From contig CBDURO010000010.1 of NCBI GenBank assembly GCA_965369995.1, positions 1-52,241 of the forward strand: DNA of 52,241 nt, written 5' to 3'. The first letter of the stretch is position 1; each line of letters begins with the position of its first letter. The stretch is from JAHJCW01 sp965369995. Lineage in GTDB: Bacteria > Fidelibacterota > Marinisomatia > Marinisomatales > JAHJCW01. Shown in pieces: positions 15,050 through 23,965 of this stretch. The notes beneath the pieces were generated by a model that was not told the origin of the DNA, made no database searches, and saw nothing but the letters and a program-made list of their open reading frames with translations. Both the position numbers and the translations under genes were made by a program.

Positions 15050-15469
15050 CTACTCATCAATATTTTTAGCTTCTATACCTTTCCAATAAATATTAGAAGT
15101 TTGTTCTTGTGACATCTTCTTAAACTTCGTCTTTGCAAATCGTTTAAAATAATTACGCGTAAACGGAATCAGTAACATAAATCCAAGGATATCGGTAAGT
15201 AAGCCCGGTGTTAAAAGAACAATTCCTCCAATTAAAATTAATAATCCATCGACTAATTTATCGGCGGGCATTAGACCGGCGTTTAAATCTTGCTGAATCT
15301 TATACCATATTGTTAATCCGTACAATTTTGCAAGATATGCGCCTAAAATCCCTGTCCCAATGACCAAAAATATTGTTGGCCAAAAACCAAAAAGGGAACC
15401 TAACTTGATTAGGATTAGTACTTCAATTAGAGGTACACTAATGAAAAGCAGTAAAAGCTTTGCAAACAT
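15050..15469 (-). CDS. fxsA: FxsA family membrane protein
   Basis: This 139-residue protein matches the FxsA family: two N-terminal membrane helices (LLLLFISVPLIEVLILIKLG and a following IFLVIGTGILGAYLA), an amphipathic region (KIQQDLNAGLMP), and another pair including GLLILIGGIVLLTPGLLTD. The P-G-L-L-T-D segment is the family hallmark. E. coli FxsA suppresses exclusion of phage T7 by the F plasmid; its cellular role is otherwise unclear. It is convergent with the SDR gene (24-base gap) and divergent from the isoaspartyl methyltransferase gene. Confidence 0.9.
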   Translation of the reverse strand: MFAKLLLLFISVPLIEVLILIKLGSLFGFWPTIFLVIGTGILGAYLAKLYGLTIWYKIQQDLNAGLMPADKLVDGLLILIGGIVLLTPGLLTDILGFMLLIPFTRNYFKRFAKTKFKKMSQEQTSNIYWKGIEAKNIDE

Positions 15470-15532
15470 TGTTAAATTTATTATTATTTATTGATTAAAT
15501 ATGCAATATTTATCACTTTTAAGGTACTAAAA

Positions 15533-16270
15533 ATGAAAAAGTTCCTGTCATTCATAATAATTTTTTTAATAATCCAATTCGGATCAATCAGCTTTGCTCA
15601 ATCACAACAGTTACAAAAACAATCTTCGCACATGTCAAAACAGTGGTCTGACAAAGCAAATGCTATGGTTAAATACCAGATTGAAAAACGCGGTATTACA
15701 AATACCAATGTCCTGCAAGTGATGCGAAATACACCACGTCATTTATTTGTCCCCTCAGCTCTATCTTCTATGGCATACAATGACTATCCATTACCAATCG
15801 GCAAAGAACAAACAATATCGCAACCATATATCGTAGCATTAATGACTGATCTTCTAGGACTTAAAGGCGATGAAAAAATACTTGAGATAGGTACAGGTTC
15901 GGGCTATCAGGCTGCAGTACTATCTCAACTTGTGGATTCGGTTTATACTATTGAGATTGTTGAATCCCTAGCAAATAGCGCCCAAATACGATTAGATAAT
16001 TTGAATTATAAAAATGTTGTAGTTAAATATGGTGATGGATATAAAGGATGGCCTTCCGCAGCTCCATTTGACGCAATCATAGTTACTGCTGCACCGAAAA
16101 AAGTACCACAAATACTAATTGACCAACTGAAAGTAGGTGGTTGTATTGTAATACCGGTGGGAGATAAATGGCAGGAATTACAGTTAATAACTAAAATTAA
16201 TAAAAATAAGATAAAAAAGAAGACTATAATCCCAGTTAGATTTGTTCCAATGGTTCATCCAACTGAATAA
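15533..16270 (+). CDS. pcm: Exported protein-L-isoaspartate O-methyltransferase
   Basis: This 245-residue SAM-dependent enzyme repairs isoaspartyl residues in damaged proteins. Visible motifs are ISQPYIVALMTDLL, the SAM loop EIGTGSGYQAA, GDGYKGWP, FDAIIVTAAPKKVPQ and LKVGGCIVIPVG. ATG 15533 was chosen because AAGG lies about seven bases upstream and because it gives a clean signal peptide (MKKFLSFIIIFLIIQF, cleavage near SFAQS); the ORF opens further upstream at 15491 without support. The enzyme is usually cytosolic, but a periplasmic form is known in some Gram-negative lineages. The SAM supply in the periplasm is then a puzzle. It stands alone between divergent and convergent neighbours. Confidence 0.9.
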   Translation: MKKFLSFIIIFLIIQFGSISFAQSQQLQKQSSHMSKQWSDKANAMVKYQIEKRGITNTNVLQVMRNTPRHLFVPSALSSMAYNDYPLPIGKEQTISQPYIVALMTDLLGLKGDEKILEIGTGSGYQAAVLSQLVDSVYTIEIVESLANSAQIRLDNLNYKNVVVKYGDGYKGWPSAAPFDAIIVTAAPKKVPQILIDQLKVGGCIVIPVGDKWQELQLITKINKNKIKKKTIIPVRFVPMVHPTE

Positions 16271-16286
16271 TTATATTATTTATATT

Positions 16287-17504
16287 CTATTTTCTTTCAG
16301 GTAAGTAACCTGCTTCACGGATTGCTTCTTCGATTTTATCGATACTAACATCGCCGTCAACCCCTACAGTTTTCTCATCAATATTAACTGAAACTTTTGT
16401 CACACCCTCCAATGAATTCAGTTTATTTTCAATAGTCATTTTGCAATGTTTACAAGTCATATCTCCAACAATAAATTTATTTTTCATCTCAACCTTCTCT
16501 TGTTTGAATTTTATAAGCCCAATAAAAATAATAATAGCTAAAAGAATACCGCTAACTATCCGTAAAGTAAGCGATACATGTTCTCCATGCGGAGAAATTA
16601 TACTTAATTCTCCACCTAAAATTGCAAATACATAATTAAATACTATTCCTGCAATTAAAGAAATTGAAACAATGGAAATTATATAAAGGTAAAATGCTCT
16701 TTTACCAAGCTTTGAACGTACAAAAGATAGTGTTACGGCATTTGTCGCAGGACCTGCGATTAAGAATACCAAAGCTGCACCCGGAGAAAAACCCATTTGT
16801 ATAAATGCTGCGCCGATCGGTATTGAACCGGTAGCACATACGTAAAGTGGCAATGCTATTCCCAACATAATTATAAAATGCATCCATTGATAGGGAAGAA
16901 ATTTTTCGATTAATTCTTGGGGTATAGCAGCTGTTAGTATTCCCCCGATTAGAACACCTATTATTAACCATTTACCTATATCCTCCGCCAACTCATAGAA
17001 TCCGTATTTAAACACCTCTTTGATTTTTGCTTTGATATTAATGTCACTTTTTGAATGACTATGCTCTTTGGATATTTTTTCCTGTGGTTCACGATTAAAA
17101 ATAAAATTTAACAATCCAATAGTAATACCGGTAACAAATGCCGCAACCGGGCGAAAGATTGCGAATAAAGGACCTAACAAAGAGTATGATGCTAGAATTG
17201 AATCCGCACCTGTAGTTGGAGTTGATACTAAAAAACTCAAAGTAGCACTTTTACTAGCACCTTCTTTTTGTAATGATGCTGCTACAGGAATTACTCCACA
17301 GGAACAAATAGGTAGTGGTATCCCAAATAGTGAAGCTTTTATAATGGTCCCTAGATTATTTTTACCCAGATGTCTTGTAATAAAATCAGTTCCAATAAAA
17401 ACATGCAATATACCGGCGATGAACATACCTAACAGTAAGTATGGCGCCATTGATGTCCATAGATCAACAGTTGCACTAATTATATTTATAAAAAATTCAA
17501 TCAT
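16287..17504 (-). CDS. Cu/Zn efflux permease (SO_0444 family) with C-terminal HMA domain
   Basis: This 405-residue protein combines a predicted permease (about ten membrane helices, residues 1-335) with a heavy-metal-associated domain at the C-terminus (about 340-405, MTCKHC). The permease has the PLPICSCGVIPVA motif, whose cysteines are conserved in this family, and a short His-containing loop (SKEHSHSKSD) between the two helical halves. It probably exports copper or zinc, with the HMA domain delivering metal. The HMA domain is joined after a basic linker (LIKFKQEKVEMKNK). It is convergent with the pcm gene (16 bases apart) and has its own upstream region of 175 bases. Confidence 0.88.
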   Translation of the reverse strand: MIEFFINIISATVDLWTSMAPYLLLGMFIAGILHVFIGTDFITRHLGKNNLGTIIKASLFGIPLPICSCGVIPVAASLQKEGASKSATLSFLVSTPTTGADSILASYSLLGPLFAIFRPVAAFVTGITIGLLNFIFNREPQEKISKEHSHSKSDINIKAKIKEVFKYGFYELAEDIGKWLIIGVLIGGILTAAIPQELIEKFLPYQWMHFIIMLGIALPLYVCATGSIPIGAAFIQMGFSPGAALVFLIAGPATNAVTLSFVRSKLGKRAFYLYIISIVSISLIAGIVFNYVFAILGGELSIISPHGEHVSLTLRIVSGILLAIIIFIGLIKFKQEKVEMKNKFIVGDMTCKHCKMTIENKLNSLEGVTKVSVNIDEKTVGVDGDVSIDKIEEAIREAGYLPERK

Positions 17505-17679
17505 ATCGAATTGTGAAATTTAAAGATAATATTATAAAGTAGATAATACAAATAATCTGTATTAAAGTTTCAAATTAATAATACTATAAGTTTGAATATA
17601 ATAACCAATTACTCATCTAAATAAAATATTCTTACTAAATTCAATGTACAATTTTTATTTATTAAAAGGAAATTTCAAA

Positions 17680-19773
17680 ATGAATAAAATCAAATTATTA
17701 TCAATATTTATAGGAATTTTTATTATGGCTTGTTCAAATCAGAATAATAATCCATTTTTTAACGAATGGAATACTCCATTTCAAGTTCCACCTTTCGATC
17801 AAATAGAAGAAGCGCATTATATGCCTGCTTTTTTGGAGGGATTAGATAAAGAAAATAAAGAAATTGATAAAATTATTAATAATACTACATCGCCGACTTT
17901 TGAAAATACAATTGAAGCATATGAGGCAACCGGACAATTTTTAACTCGAGTTTCTAGCGTTTTTAATAATGTACGTGGTACCAATGCCAATGATAATTTA
18001 GATAACATTGCTAAAGAATTTGCCCCAATTCGTACTAAGCACAATGATGATATAATATTAAATACGAAGCTTTTTGAAAAAATAAAATATGTTTATGATA
18101 ATACGGATAGAGGTGTTTTAACAACAGAACAAAATACTTTATTAGATAAAATTTATGGTGATTTTGTTCGCAATGGTGCCAATCTCACTGAAGAAGAAAA
18201 AGTAGAGTTGCGGAAAATTAATGAAGAGTTATCGGTACTAACACTCACCTTTGGGCAGAACGTCAGAAATGATGGAAATGAATGGGAAATTGTTCTTGCG
18301 GAAGCAGATCTCGTCGGACTTACGGAATCCATCAAATCAGCCGCTGCCAACATCGCCGAAGGGCGAGGACACAAAGGAGAATGGGTCGTTACATTGGATA
18401 AACCAAGCTGGATACCATTTTTAACATACTCAGAAAGACGTGATCTACGAGAAAAAGTTTTTACAGCATATATTAATCGCGGCAATAACAATAATGAATA
18501 TGATACTAAAGCAATCATTCCAAGAATTGTTAATCTGCGTATAAAAAGAGCTAATCTATTAGGATATAAAAACCATGCTGAATACGTACTGGAACGTAGT
18601 ATGGCGAAAACCCCTGAAAACGTTCATGATTTTTTATATAAGCTCTGGAGACCGGCTTTAAACCGCGCCAAAGCTGAAGCTTATGATTTGCAATCCATTA
18701 TATATAAAAACGGCGATAATTTCAAATTAGAGCCATGGGATTGGTGGTATTATGCTGAAAAAGTTCGCCAAGAAAAATACGATTTAAATGACAATGAACT
18801 ACGACCATATTTTGATGTAGATAATGTTAGAAATGGAGTATTTTGGCTCTCGAACCAATTATTCGGTATAACTTTTACAGAACGAACCGATCTTCCTAAA
18901 TATTTTGATGAAGTAAAAACATTCGAAGTAAAGGAAGCTGATGGATCGCATATCGGAATTTTGTATACCGATTATCATCCGCGTAAAGGTAAAAGTACGG
19001 GAGCGTGGTGCAGTGGTTTCCGATATCAATCCAATAGAAATGGAAATTGGATACATCCGGTTACTATCAATGTTGGAAACTTCACAAGTCCTGTCGGCGA
19101 TAAACCGGCATTAATTAGTTTTAGTGAAGTTGAAACATTATTCCATGAATTCGGCCATGCTTTACATAGTTTATTAAGAAACCGTACCTATACAAATCAA
19201 ACAATGCCACGCGATTTTGTAGAATTCCCAAGTCAAGTAATGGAAAATTGGGCATCCGAACCGGAAGTGTTAAAGCATTACGCATTACATTATGAAACCG
19301 ACGAGCCCATACCTGACGAATTAATTAGTAAAATTCAAAATGCTTCGCTGCATAATCAAGGATTTGGAACAGTAGAATATTTAGCCGCATCGTTCTTGGA
19401 TATGGATTGGCATACTTTGGAAGAAACTGAAGATTGGGATCCATTGGAGTTTGAAAAAACATCGATGGAAAAAATTGGTCTCATTCCGGAAATTATTCCA
19501 AGATATAATAGTTATTACTTTAACCATATTTTCTCTAGCGTTGTTGGATATTCATCTGGATATTATAGTTACATTTGGTCTGCAATCTTGGATGCAGATG
19601 CCTTCCAATACTTTAAAGATTCCGGAGATTTATTCAATAAAGAAATCGCTGCAAAATATCGAAAATATGCATTAGGATTAAGCGGTACGGAAGACGCAGC
19701 CGAAACATATCGGAAATTCCGCGGAAAAGATCCTGAGATTGAACATTTATTGGTTAGAAAAGGTTTAAAATAA
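17680..19773 (+). CDS. dcp: Lipoprotein oligopeptidase, M3 family (Dcp-like)
   Basis: This 697-residue zinc metallopeptidase cleaves small peptides, probably as a peptidyl-dipeptidase. Zinc ligands are H489 and H493 in HEFGH and E515 in FVEFPSQVMENW, with catalytic E490. The signal peptide is lipoprotein-type: MNKIKLLSIFIGIFIMAC with Cys18. ATG 17680 fits the AAAGGA at 17665-17670; an upstream ATG at 17644 would add 12 residues and bury that ribosome site. The full M3 helical N-domain and catalytic domain are present at normal length. A perfect 12-bp hairpin terminator follows. It is anchored in the periplasm, where it would process imported peptides. Confidence 0.94.
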   Translation: MNKIKLLSIFIGIFIMACSNQNNNPFFNEWNTPFQVPPFDQIEEAHYMPAFLEGLDKENKEIDKIINNTTSPTFENTIEAYEATGQFLTRVSSVFNNVRGTNANDNLDNIAKEFAPIRTKHNDDIILNTKLFEKIKYVYDNTDRGVLTTEQNTLLDKIYGDFVRNGANLTEEEKVELRKINEELSVLTLTFGQNVRNDGNEWEIVLAEADLVGLTESIKSAAANIAEGRGHKGEWVVTLDKPSWIPFLTYSERRDLREKVFTAYINRGNNNNEYDTKAIIPRIVNLRIKRANLLGYKNHAEYVLERSMAKTPENVHDFLYKLWRPALNRAKAEAYDLQSIIYKNGDNFKLEPWDWWYYAEKVRQEKYDLNDNELRPYFDVDNVRNGVFWLSNQLFGITFTERTDLPKYFDEVKTFEVKEADGSHIGILYTDYHPRKGKSTGAWCSGFRYQSNRNGNWIHPVTINVGNFTSPVGDKPALISFSEVETLFHEFGHALHSLLRNRTYTNQTMPRDFVEFPSQVMENWASEPEVLKHYALHYETDEPIPDELISKIQNASLHNQGFGTVEYLAASFLDMDWHTLEETEDWDPLEFEKTSMEKIGLIPEIIPRYNSYYFNHIFSSVVGYSSGYYSYIWSAILDADAFQYFKDSGDLFNKEIAAKYRKYALGLSGTEDAAETYRKFRGKDPEIEHLLVRKGLK

Positions 19774-19786
19774 TTCTTGCATAATT

Positions 19787-19826
19787 ATAGCAGATAGTAG
19801 TTTCAACTATCTGCTATTTATGTTTT
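19787..19826 (+). terminator. Rho-independent terminator after dcp
   Basis: A perfect 12-bp stem (19787-19798 with 19806-19817; core AGCAGATAGT and ACTATCTGCT) encloses a 7-base loop and is followed by TTATGTTTT. It lies 13 bases after the dcp stop and just before the DUF456 gene. Confidence 0.8.
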
Positions 19827-19833
19827 ATCATAA

Positions 19834-20316
19834 ATGGATATACTATTAATTACTATTAGTGTACTATTACTCTTAATTGGAATACTGGGTTCAATAGTTC
19901 CGATTTTACCTGGTCCTCCAATTGCTTTTTGTGGATTAGTACTAGTTCAATTTTCATCCAAGCATCCATTTTCTACTGAATTTTTAATTATTTTTGGGAT
20001 GTTAGCGATCGTATCTGCTGTTATCGATAATGTGTTACCAATTTATACGACGAAGAAATTCAACGGATCAAGGAAAGGTGTTTGGGGATCTGCAATCGGA
20101 TTAATTATTGGACTTTTCTTCTTTCCGCCATTTGGAATAATAATTGGTCCGATGGTAGGTGCTTTTCTAGGAGAAATATTAGATGGAAAATCCCCTAATA
20201 ATTCTTTGAGACCGGCATTCGGTTCATTTATCGGATTTCTATCAAGTATTTTCCTGCGTTTTGCTTTATCTATAGTTATGACATATTATTTTGTGGTTCA
20301 AGTCTTTATCGCTTAG
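19834..20316 (+). CDS. DUF456 family membrane protein
   Basis: This 160-residue integral membrane protein matches DUF456: an N-terminal helix with GILGSIVPILPGPP, a second helix, DNVLPIYTTKKFNGSRKGVWGS, glycine-rich helices (GLIIGLFFFPPFGIIIGPMVGAFLGE) and a final helix pair. Function is unknown; the family is widespread in Bacteroidota and Actinomycetota. The Gly-rich stretches resemble glycine-zipper packing. The start codon lies 17 bases beyond the dcp terminator stem, so it must be transcribed from a promoter overlapping that hairpin or by readthrough. The next gene follows after 20 bases. Confidence 0.88.
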   Translation: MDILLITISVLLLLIGILGSIVPILPGPPIAFCGLVLVQFSSKHPFSTEFLIIFGMLAIVSAVIDNVLPIYTTKKFNGSRKGVWGSAIGLIIGLFFFPPFGIIIGPMVGAFLGEILDGKSPNNSLRPAFGSFIGFLSSIFLRFALSIVMTYYFVVQVFIA

Positions 20317-20336
20317 AGCGACTATCTAATTAGGCG

Positions 20337-21407
20337 ATGAATGTTATTGAAAAGTTATTTCAGCGTGTTGCTACTATAGTATTCATCTTTTCCTTAACTC
20401 ATATACAAGCCCAGTATTATTATACAGGAAAATCATACGGTTCAGAAGCTATGTTCAATCCGATTAATGTGTTATTAAATAATGGTTACGATATAATTCA
20501 ATTAGGAAACAAACCACGTACTATATTTGATTTCCCATATTCGCATGCTGCAAAAAACGTATGGGATTCAGTAATTCATCCAGGTAAAACAATATCAGAA
20601 TATGGCGTTAATAAATTTATAACTAATGAATTATTTCCATTGTCATTTGGCATACAAGGTACTCAATGGTGGCCAAATTATAATGTTCATTTAATTGGTG
20701 GAGGTATGACCTATATAATGTTAATTGATTGGTATAAATACCATAATTATCCTACACCTAAACTACTAAGTATTGCTACAGTTGGTATTTTTCATTTTTT
20801 AAATGAAGTAACCGAAAATGGTCATTATGATAATTACAATGGCGATGCTGTTGCAGACTTATTGTTCTTTGATATTGCCGGAGTAATTCTATTTAATTAT
20901 GACAAAGTTGCCAAATTTTTCAGTGAAGAGTTGAATTTATCCGATTGGTCGTTGCAACCATCCTATCGAATAAATAATAAAACTCTTCAAAATAATGGAC
21001 AATATTTCACGATAAAATGGCAACCAAATTTCTCAGAAAAATGGCAACTCTTTTATACATTCGGCATGGACGGTTTATTGGGATTGTCTTATCAAATTGA
21101 TAAAGAACGAACAATATCAATGGGCGCTGGCTTTATCGGAAGAGAATTAGTTGATATTGATAAAGAAAAAAATATTAAAACAGTTAAACTGGCTTGGAGT
21201 TCAGGGTTATTTTATGATAAAAATAATTCCTTATTAGCATCTTTAAAGATAAGCGATCATATAGACTATCAAGCAGTAATCAATATTTATCCGGGAATTA
21301 TTAAACTTGGAGATTTCTCTCCGGGTTTATGGACTGCAATTGATAAAAACGGTAAATATATGATAGGAATTAGCACTATTTGGACACCGGGATTGGTGAT
21401 TAAATAA
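20337..21407 (+). CDS. Exported protein of unknown function, probable outer-membrane type
   Basis: I do not recognise this 356-residue protein. It has a signal peptide (cleavage near IQAQYYY). Residues 80-190 contain several hydrophobic, aromatic-rich helices with conserved-looking histidines and glycines (GTQWWPNYNVHLIGGGMTY, FHFLNEVTENGHYDNYNGD, VADLLFFDIAG). The C-terminal half (about 200-356) alternates polar and hydrophobic residues in strand-like repeats, consistent with a beta-barrel or sheet. It could be an outer-membrane enzyme or channel. A decayed fragment of its last 40 or so codons lies at 23742-23864, showing the gene was once duplicated. A strong bidirectional terminator follows it. 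Confidence 0.75.
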   Translation: MNVIEKLFQRVATIVFIFSLTHIQAQYYYTGKSYGSEAMFNPINVLLNNGYDIIQLGNKPRTIFDFPYSHAAKNVWDSVIHPGKTISEYGVNKFITNELFPLSFGIQGTQWWPNYNVHLIGGGMTYIMLIDWYKYHNYPTPKLLSIATVGIFHFLNEVTENGHYDNYNGDAVADLLFFDIAGVILFNYDKVAKFFSEELNLSDWSLQPSYRINNKTLQNNGQYFTIKWQPNFSEKWQLFYTFGMDGLLGLSYQIDKERTISMGAGFIGRELVDIDKEKNIKTVKLAWSSGLFYDKNNSLLASLKISDHIDYQAVINIYPGIIKLGDFSPGLWTAIDKNGKYMIGISTIWTPGLVIK

Positions 21408-21434
21408 AAACCCACCCTAAAAAGGTGGGTTTTT
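21406..21434. terminator. Bidirectional terminator between convergent genes
   Basis: A perfect 11-bp stem (AAAAACCCACC at 21406-21416, GGTGGGTTTTT at 21424-21434) with a 7-base loop carries A-tracts on the left and T-tracts on the right. It therefore serves both the rightward 20337 gene and the leftward protease gene. It begins inside the stop codon region of the former. Confidence 0.9.
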
Positions 21435-21457
21435 ATTTAATCTCTTTACAAAATTAA

Positions 21458-23206
21458 CTATTTTAATAATAGCATTTTTCTAGTTTGGATAAAATCCCCT
21501 GCTTGGAGTTTACAGAAATAAATACCTCCACTAACTGATTTTCCTGTATTGTCCTTACCGTCCCAATTAACTATATATTGTCTAACTTGTTTGTACTCAT
21601 TAACAATAGTATTTATTTCATTACCCAATAAATCATAGATTATTATATTTACGTTTGATTCATGTTGAATCTCGTAAACAATTGAGGTTGTTGGATTAAA
21701 TGGATTAGGATAATTTTGATTTAGTTTAAAATATATTGAATTTATGATCTCATCATTTACTACAGCCAAGGGCTTTGGTGTCCACACAGTTTCCTCCCCA
21801 GTAGTTGTAGTATATAATTTAATGCAAGGGTCGTAAGGAGTGTCTTCGTTTCCACTGACTTGACCCCAAGAATTTCCATTAGTACTAATCCAAAAACCTT
21901 CGGCTTCGACTTGAGGATTAGCATAATCTTCGCTGTACATTTCAATAGGAATGGGCGTTCCATATCCAGGCGTTTGATATTTTACTCTAATATATATATC
22001 ATCGTCTGCAGTAACTTCTATTGGATTTGTAATATCATATGTATAATAACCGGGATAATCACAATCATTAACATTTGCTATTTTTGCTATTGATGTATTG
22101 CCAAGCAGGGTACTTAATACGCCATTATTAAAATTATCCCAAATATCAAAACTGAGTTGTGAATTACCTCGCACCGTATAAGTGCCTACCTTAAACAGGG
22201 TTTCATTATTCTGGATGGTATACTTAACAAGGGCATAATCTATTCCATCATCACCATATCCCCAATCAGCTAAATGCCCAAGCCTATCATAGTAATAGAT
22301 TTTTGAATGTTCATTGTAATTGCACCTCCCAGGCCAACAGGCAATAGTACCAGTATTTATAAATGCATCTTGATATGAAATATAAAAATAACCATTTTCT
22401 CCAAAATCATCCCCCCAACTATTCTTTATGATCCACGCACCTGTCCCACCGTCTGTTTGCATATTATCATCCCAGCCAATTAAAATAATAGCATGACTTG
22501 CATCTGTTGAGTCTTGTGCATTATTACTAAAAAACCATGTATCATTTGTTGAGTTATAATAATCATTAAAATCGCCAAGCCAATCCATTGACGTGTATAA
22601 TCCACCATAATCCATAATGCTTTGTTTAATAACAGTCATATCATTTGGGAGGAATCGTGCTTCTGTGACTATTCCTTGCGGGTCGGACATTGGATTATAT
22701 TGTTTCCCTAATACATATGGATCATCAGCTTCTGAGACTGGACCATCTCCCCGTATTAAATATGGAGTAAGCTGTTTGGCGTTACCGCCTTCACATGGAT
22801 CACCTTCGAAGCCATTTTCAGTTGCAGCGTTGTTTTCAGATAAATTAAAAGTACTCAATCCAAGTGTTTTCCAAAAGGATTCTATAGAACCAATGGTAGC
22901 AAATATCCAACAGGAACCACATTGCCCTTGATCTTTAACAGGAGTAACAAGACCTTCACTGCGCAAATCATATTGCGATTGAATAGAAGTATTGATTTTA
23001 TAATTTTTTGGAGTTTCAATTTTATAATCAGTTGGGTGTGGTATTATACTATTATAATAACCTTCAGAATTAATATTATGAATTAATTCTAACTTTTTAT
23101 CTTCTTGATATTTAATAAAATCAGGATTTAGTGGCGCAACTTTTGGTTCAATATTTTGTGCAAAGAGGAGACTGAAAAAATAAATGGTAAATAGAATATA
23201 TCGCAT
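21458..23206 (-). CDS. Secreted papain-family (C1) cysteine protease with sorting domain
   Basis: This 582-residue protease has a signal peptide (MRYILFTIYFFSLLFAQ), a short propeptide, a papain-like domain (about 78-275) and a C-terminal type IX secretion-style module (YPNPFNPTTSIVYEI to the end). Catalytic residues are Q93, C99 (GQCGSCW), H238 (ASHAIILIGWDD) and N262 (IIKNSWG). A beta-rich region of about 200 residues separates catalysis from sorting. I place the start at ATG 23206, six bases after AAGGAG; the in-frame TTG at 23212 abuts that site. The protein probably reaches the cell surface or medium. The chagasin-type inhibitor gene lies directly upstream in the same direction, 51 bases away. 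Confidence 0.93.
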   Translation of the reverse strand: MRYILFTIYFFSLLFAQNIEPKVAPLNPDFIKYQEDKKLELIHNINSEGYYNSIIPHPTDYKIETPKNYKINTSIQSQYDLRSEGLVTPVKDQGQCGSCWIFATIGSIESFWKTLGLSTFNLSENNAATENGFEGDPCEGGNAKQLTPYLIRGDGPVSEADDPYVLGKQYNPMSDPQGIVTEARFLPNDMTVIKQSIMDYGGLYTSMDWLGDFNDYYNSTNDTWFFSNNAQDSTDASHAIILIGWDDNMQTDGGTGAWIIKNSWGDDFGENGYFYISYQDAFINTGTIACWPGRCNYNEHSKIYYYDRLGHLADWGYGDDGIDYALVKYTIQNNETLFKVGTYTVRGNSQLSFDIWDNFNNGVLSTLLGNTSIAKIANVNDCDYPGYYTYDITNPIEVTADDDIYIRVKYQTPGYGTPIPIEMYSEDYANPQVEAEGFWISTNGNSWGQVSGNEDTPYDPCIKLYTTTTGEETVWTPKPLAVVNDEIINSIYFKLNQNYPNPFNPTTSIVYEIQHESNVNIIIYDLLGNEINTIVNEYKQVRQYIVNWDGKDNTGKSVSGGIYFCKLQAGDFIQTRKMLLLK

Positions 23207-23257
23207 ATGCAACTCCTTATAAAATATAATGTTGAGTTAAAATACGTATTAAAGACA

Positions 23258-23650
23258 CTACCGGATGTCTAAGTTGATGTGGAACTTCTTTTTAGGTGGT
23301 AAATCTTTTTCAAACGGACGAGAATATTTAAGCTCAATAACTGTATTACCCTTGCTTATTGCTTTAAAAAGATATATTTTTTTACCACCGCTACCAACTA
23401 TGTCTCTTTGCACTTTTTGGGCAGTATAAGTCTCTTCAATTATTTTTATTTTTAAAGTATCAATATTTTCTATTTGCCACTTATATCCCGTAGAGGGATT
23501 TGCGTTTAGAATGACCTCTACTATATCACCTTTTCTTAATGAATATTTTTCTTCTTGACTGTTTTCTTTAATAATAATGGTAGTTGGAGAGCAACTAATT
23601 AAAGTAAAAAGAAGGACTATAGATATTAAAAGAATGAAAGGTGTTTTCAT
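23258..23650 (-). CDS. Chagasin-like cysteine protease inhibitor lipoprotein (I42)
   Basis: This 130-residue protein is a chagasin-family inhibitor of papain-like proteases. The three inhibitory loops are recognisable: NPSTGYKW (family NPTTGY), GSGGKK (GxGG) and RPFEKD (RPW/F). It carries a lipoprotein signal with lipobox LISC and Cys20, so it is probably held on the periplasmic face of a membrane. GGAG lies six bases before its ATG. It is the first gene of an apparent two-gene unit with the C1 protease, so inhibitor would be made before or with enzyme. The likely role is to keep the protease inactive during export and to protect the cell. Confidence 0.92.
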   Translation of the reverse strand: MKTPFILLISIVLLFTLISCSPTTIIIKENSQEEKYSLRKGDIVEVILNANPSTGYKWQIENIDTLKIKIIEETYTAQKVQRDIVGSGGKKIYLFKAISKGNTVIELKYSRPFEKDLPPKKKFHINLDIR

Positions 23651-23741
23651 TGACTACTCCATTAATGATAACAAAATTTACAAATGATAGCAGATAAAAG
23701 GGTCTTTTTTATTTTAGGTATGTCAATATAGAAAATGGTGA

Positions 23742-23864
23742 TTGATAGATTTTATTGATAAAGTATTTATAACTGATTGTAATAAAAAGGGACTTTATAA
23801 TATAAATCGCAATTATGTGATTGGAATAAGCACGATTTGGACATCGGGGTTTGTTATCAATTAA
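23742..23864 (+). pseudogene. Decayed 3' fragment related to the 20337-21407 gene
   Basis: Read in the frame ending at TAA 23862-23864, this stretch gives NYVIGISTIWTSGFVIN, matching the C-terminus KYMIGISTIWTPGLVIK of the exported protein at 20337-21407. Similarity fades upstream (about residue 35 back), and a TGA closes the frame at 23739. No start codon, ribosome site or signal peptide is present. It is the only coding trace in the 315-base gap between the inhibitor and pepD; the remainder of that gap (23651-23741 and 23865-23965) is A/T-rich and shows nothing else I can support. Confidence 0.75.
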
Positions 23865-23965
23865 AACTGCTAATTATTAAATCAGATTATAATACTCAAT
23901 AGTATTAAATTTTAGTATAATAATTTTTTTCAAAATAAACCGTTAATAGAAAGTAAACCACAACT

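Noticed and set aside
15491..15532. Upstream start for the isoaspartyl methyltransferase
   Set aside because: The ATG at 15533 has a ribosome site and begins a standard signal peptide; the longer form has neither.
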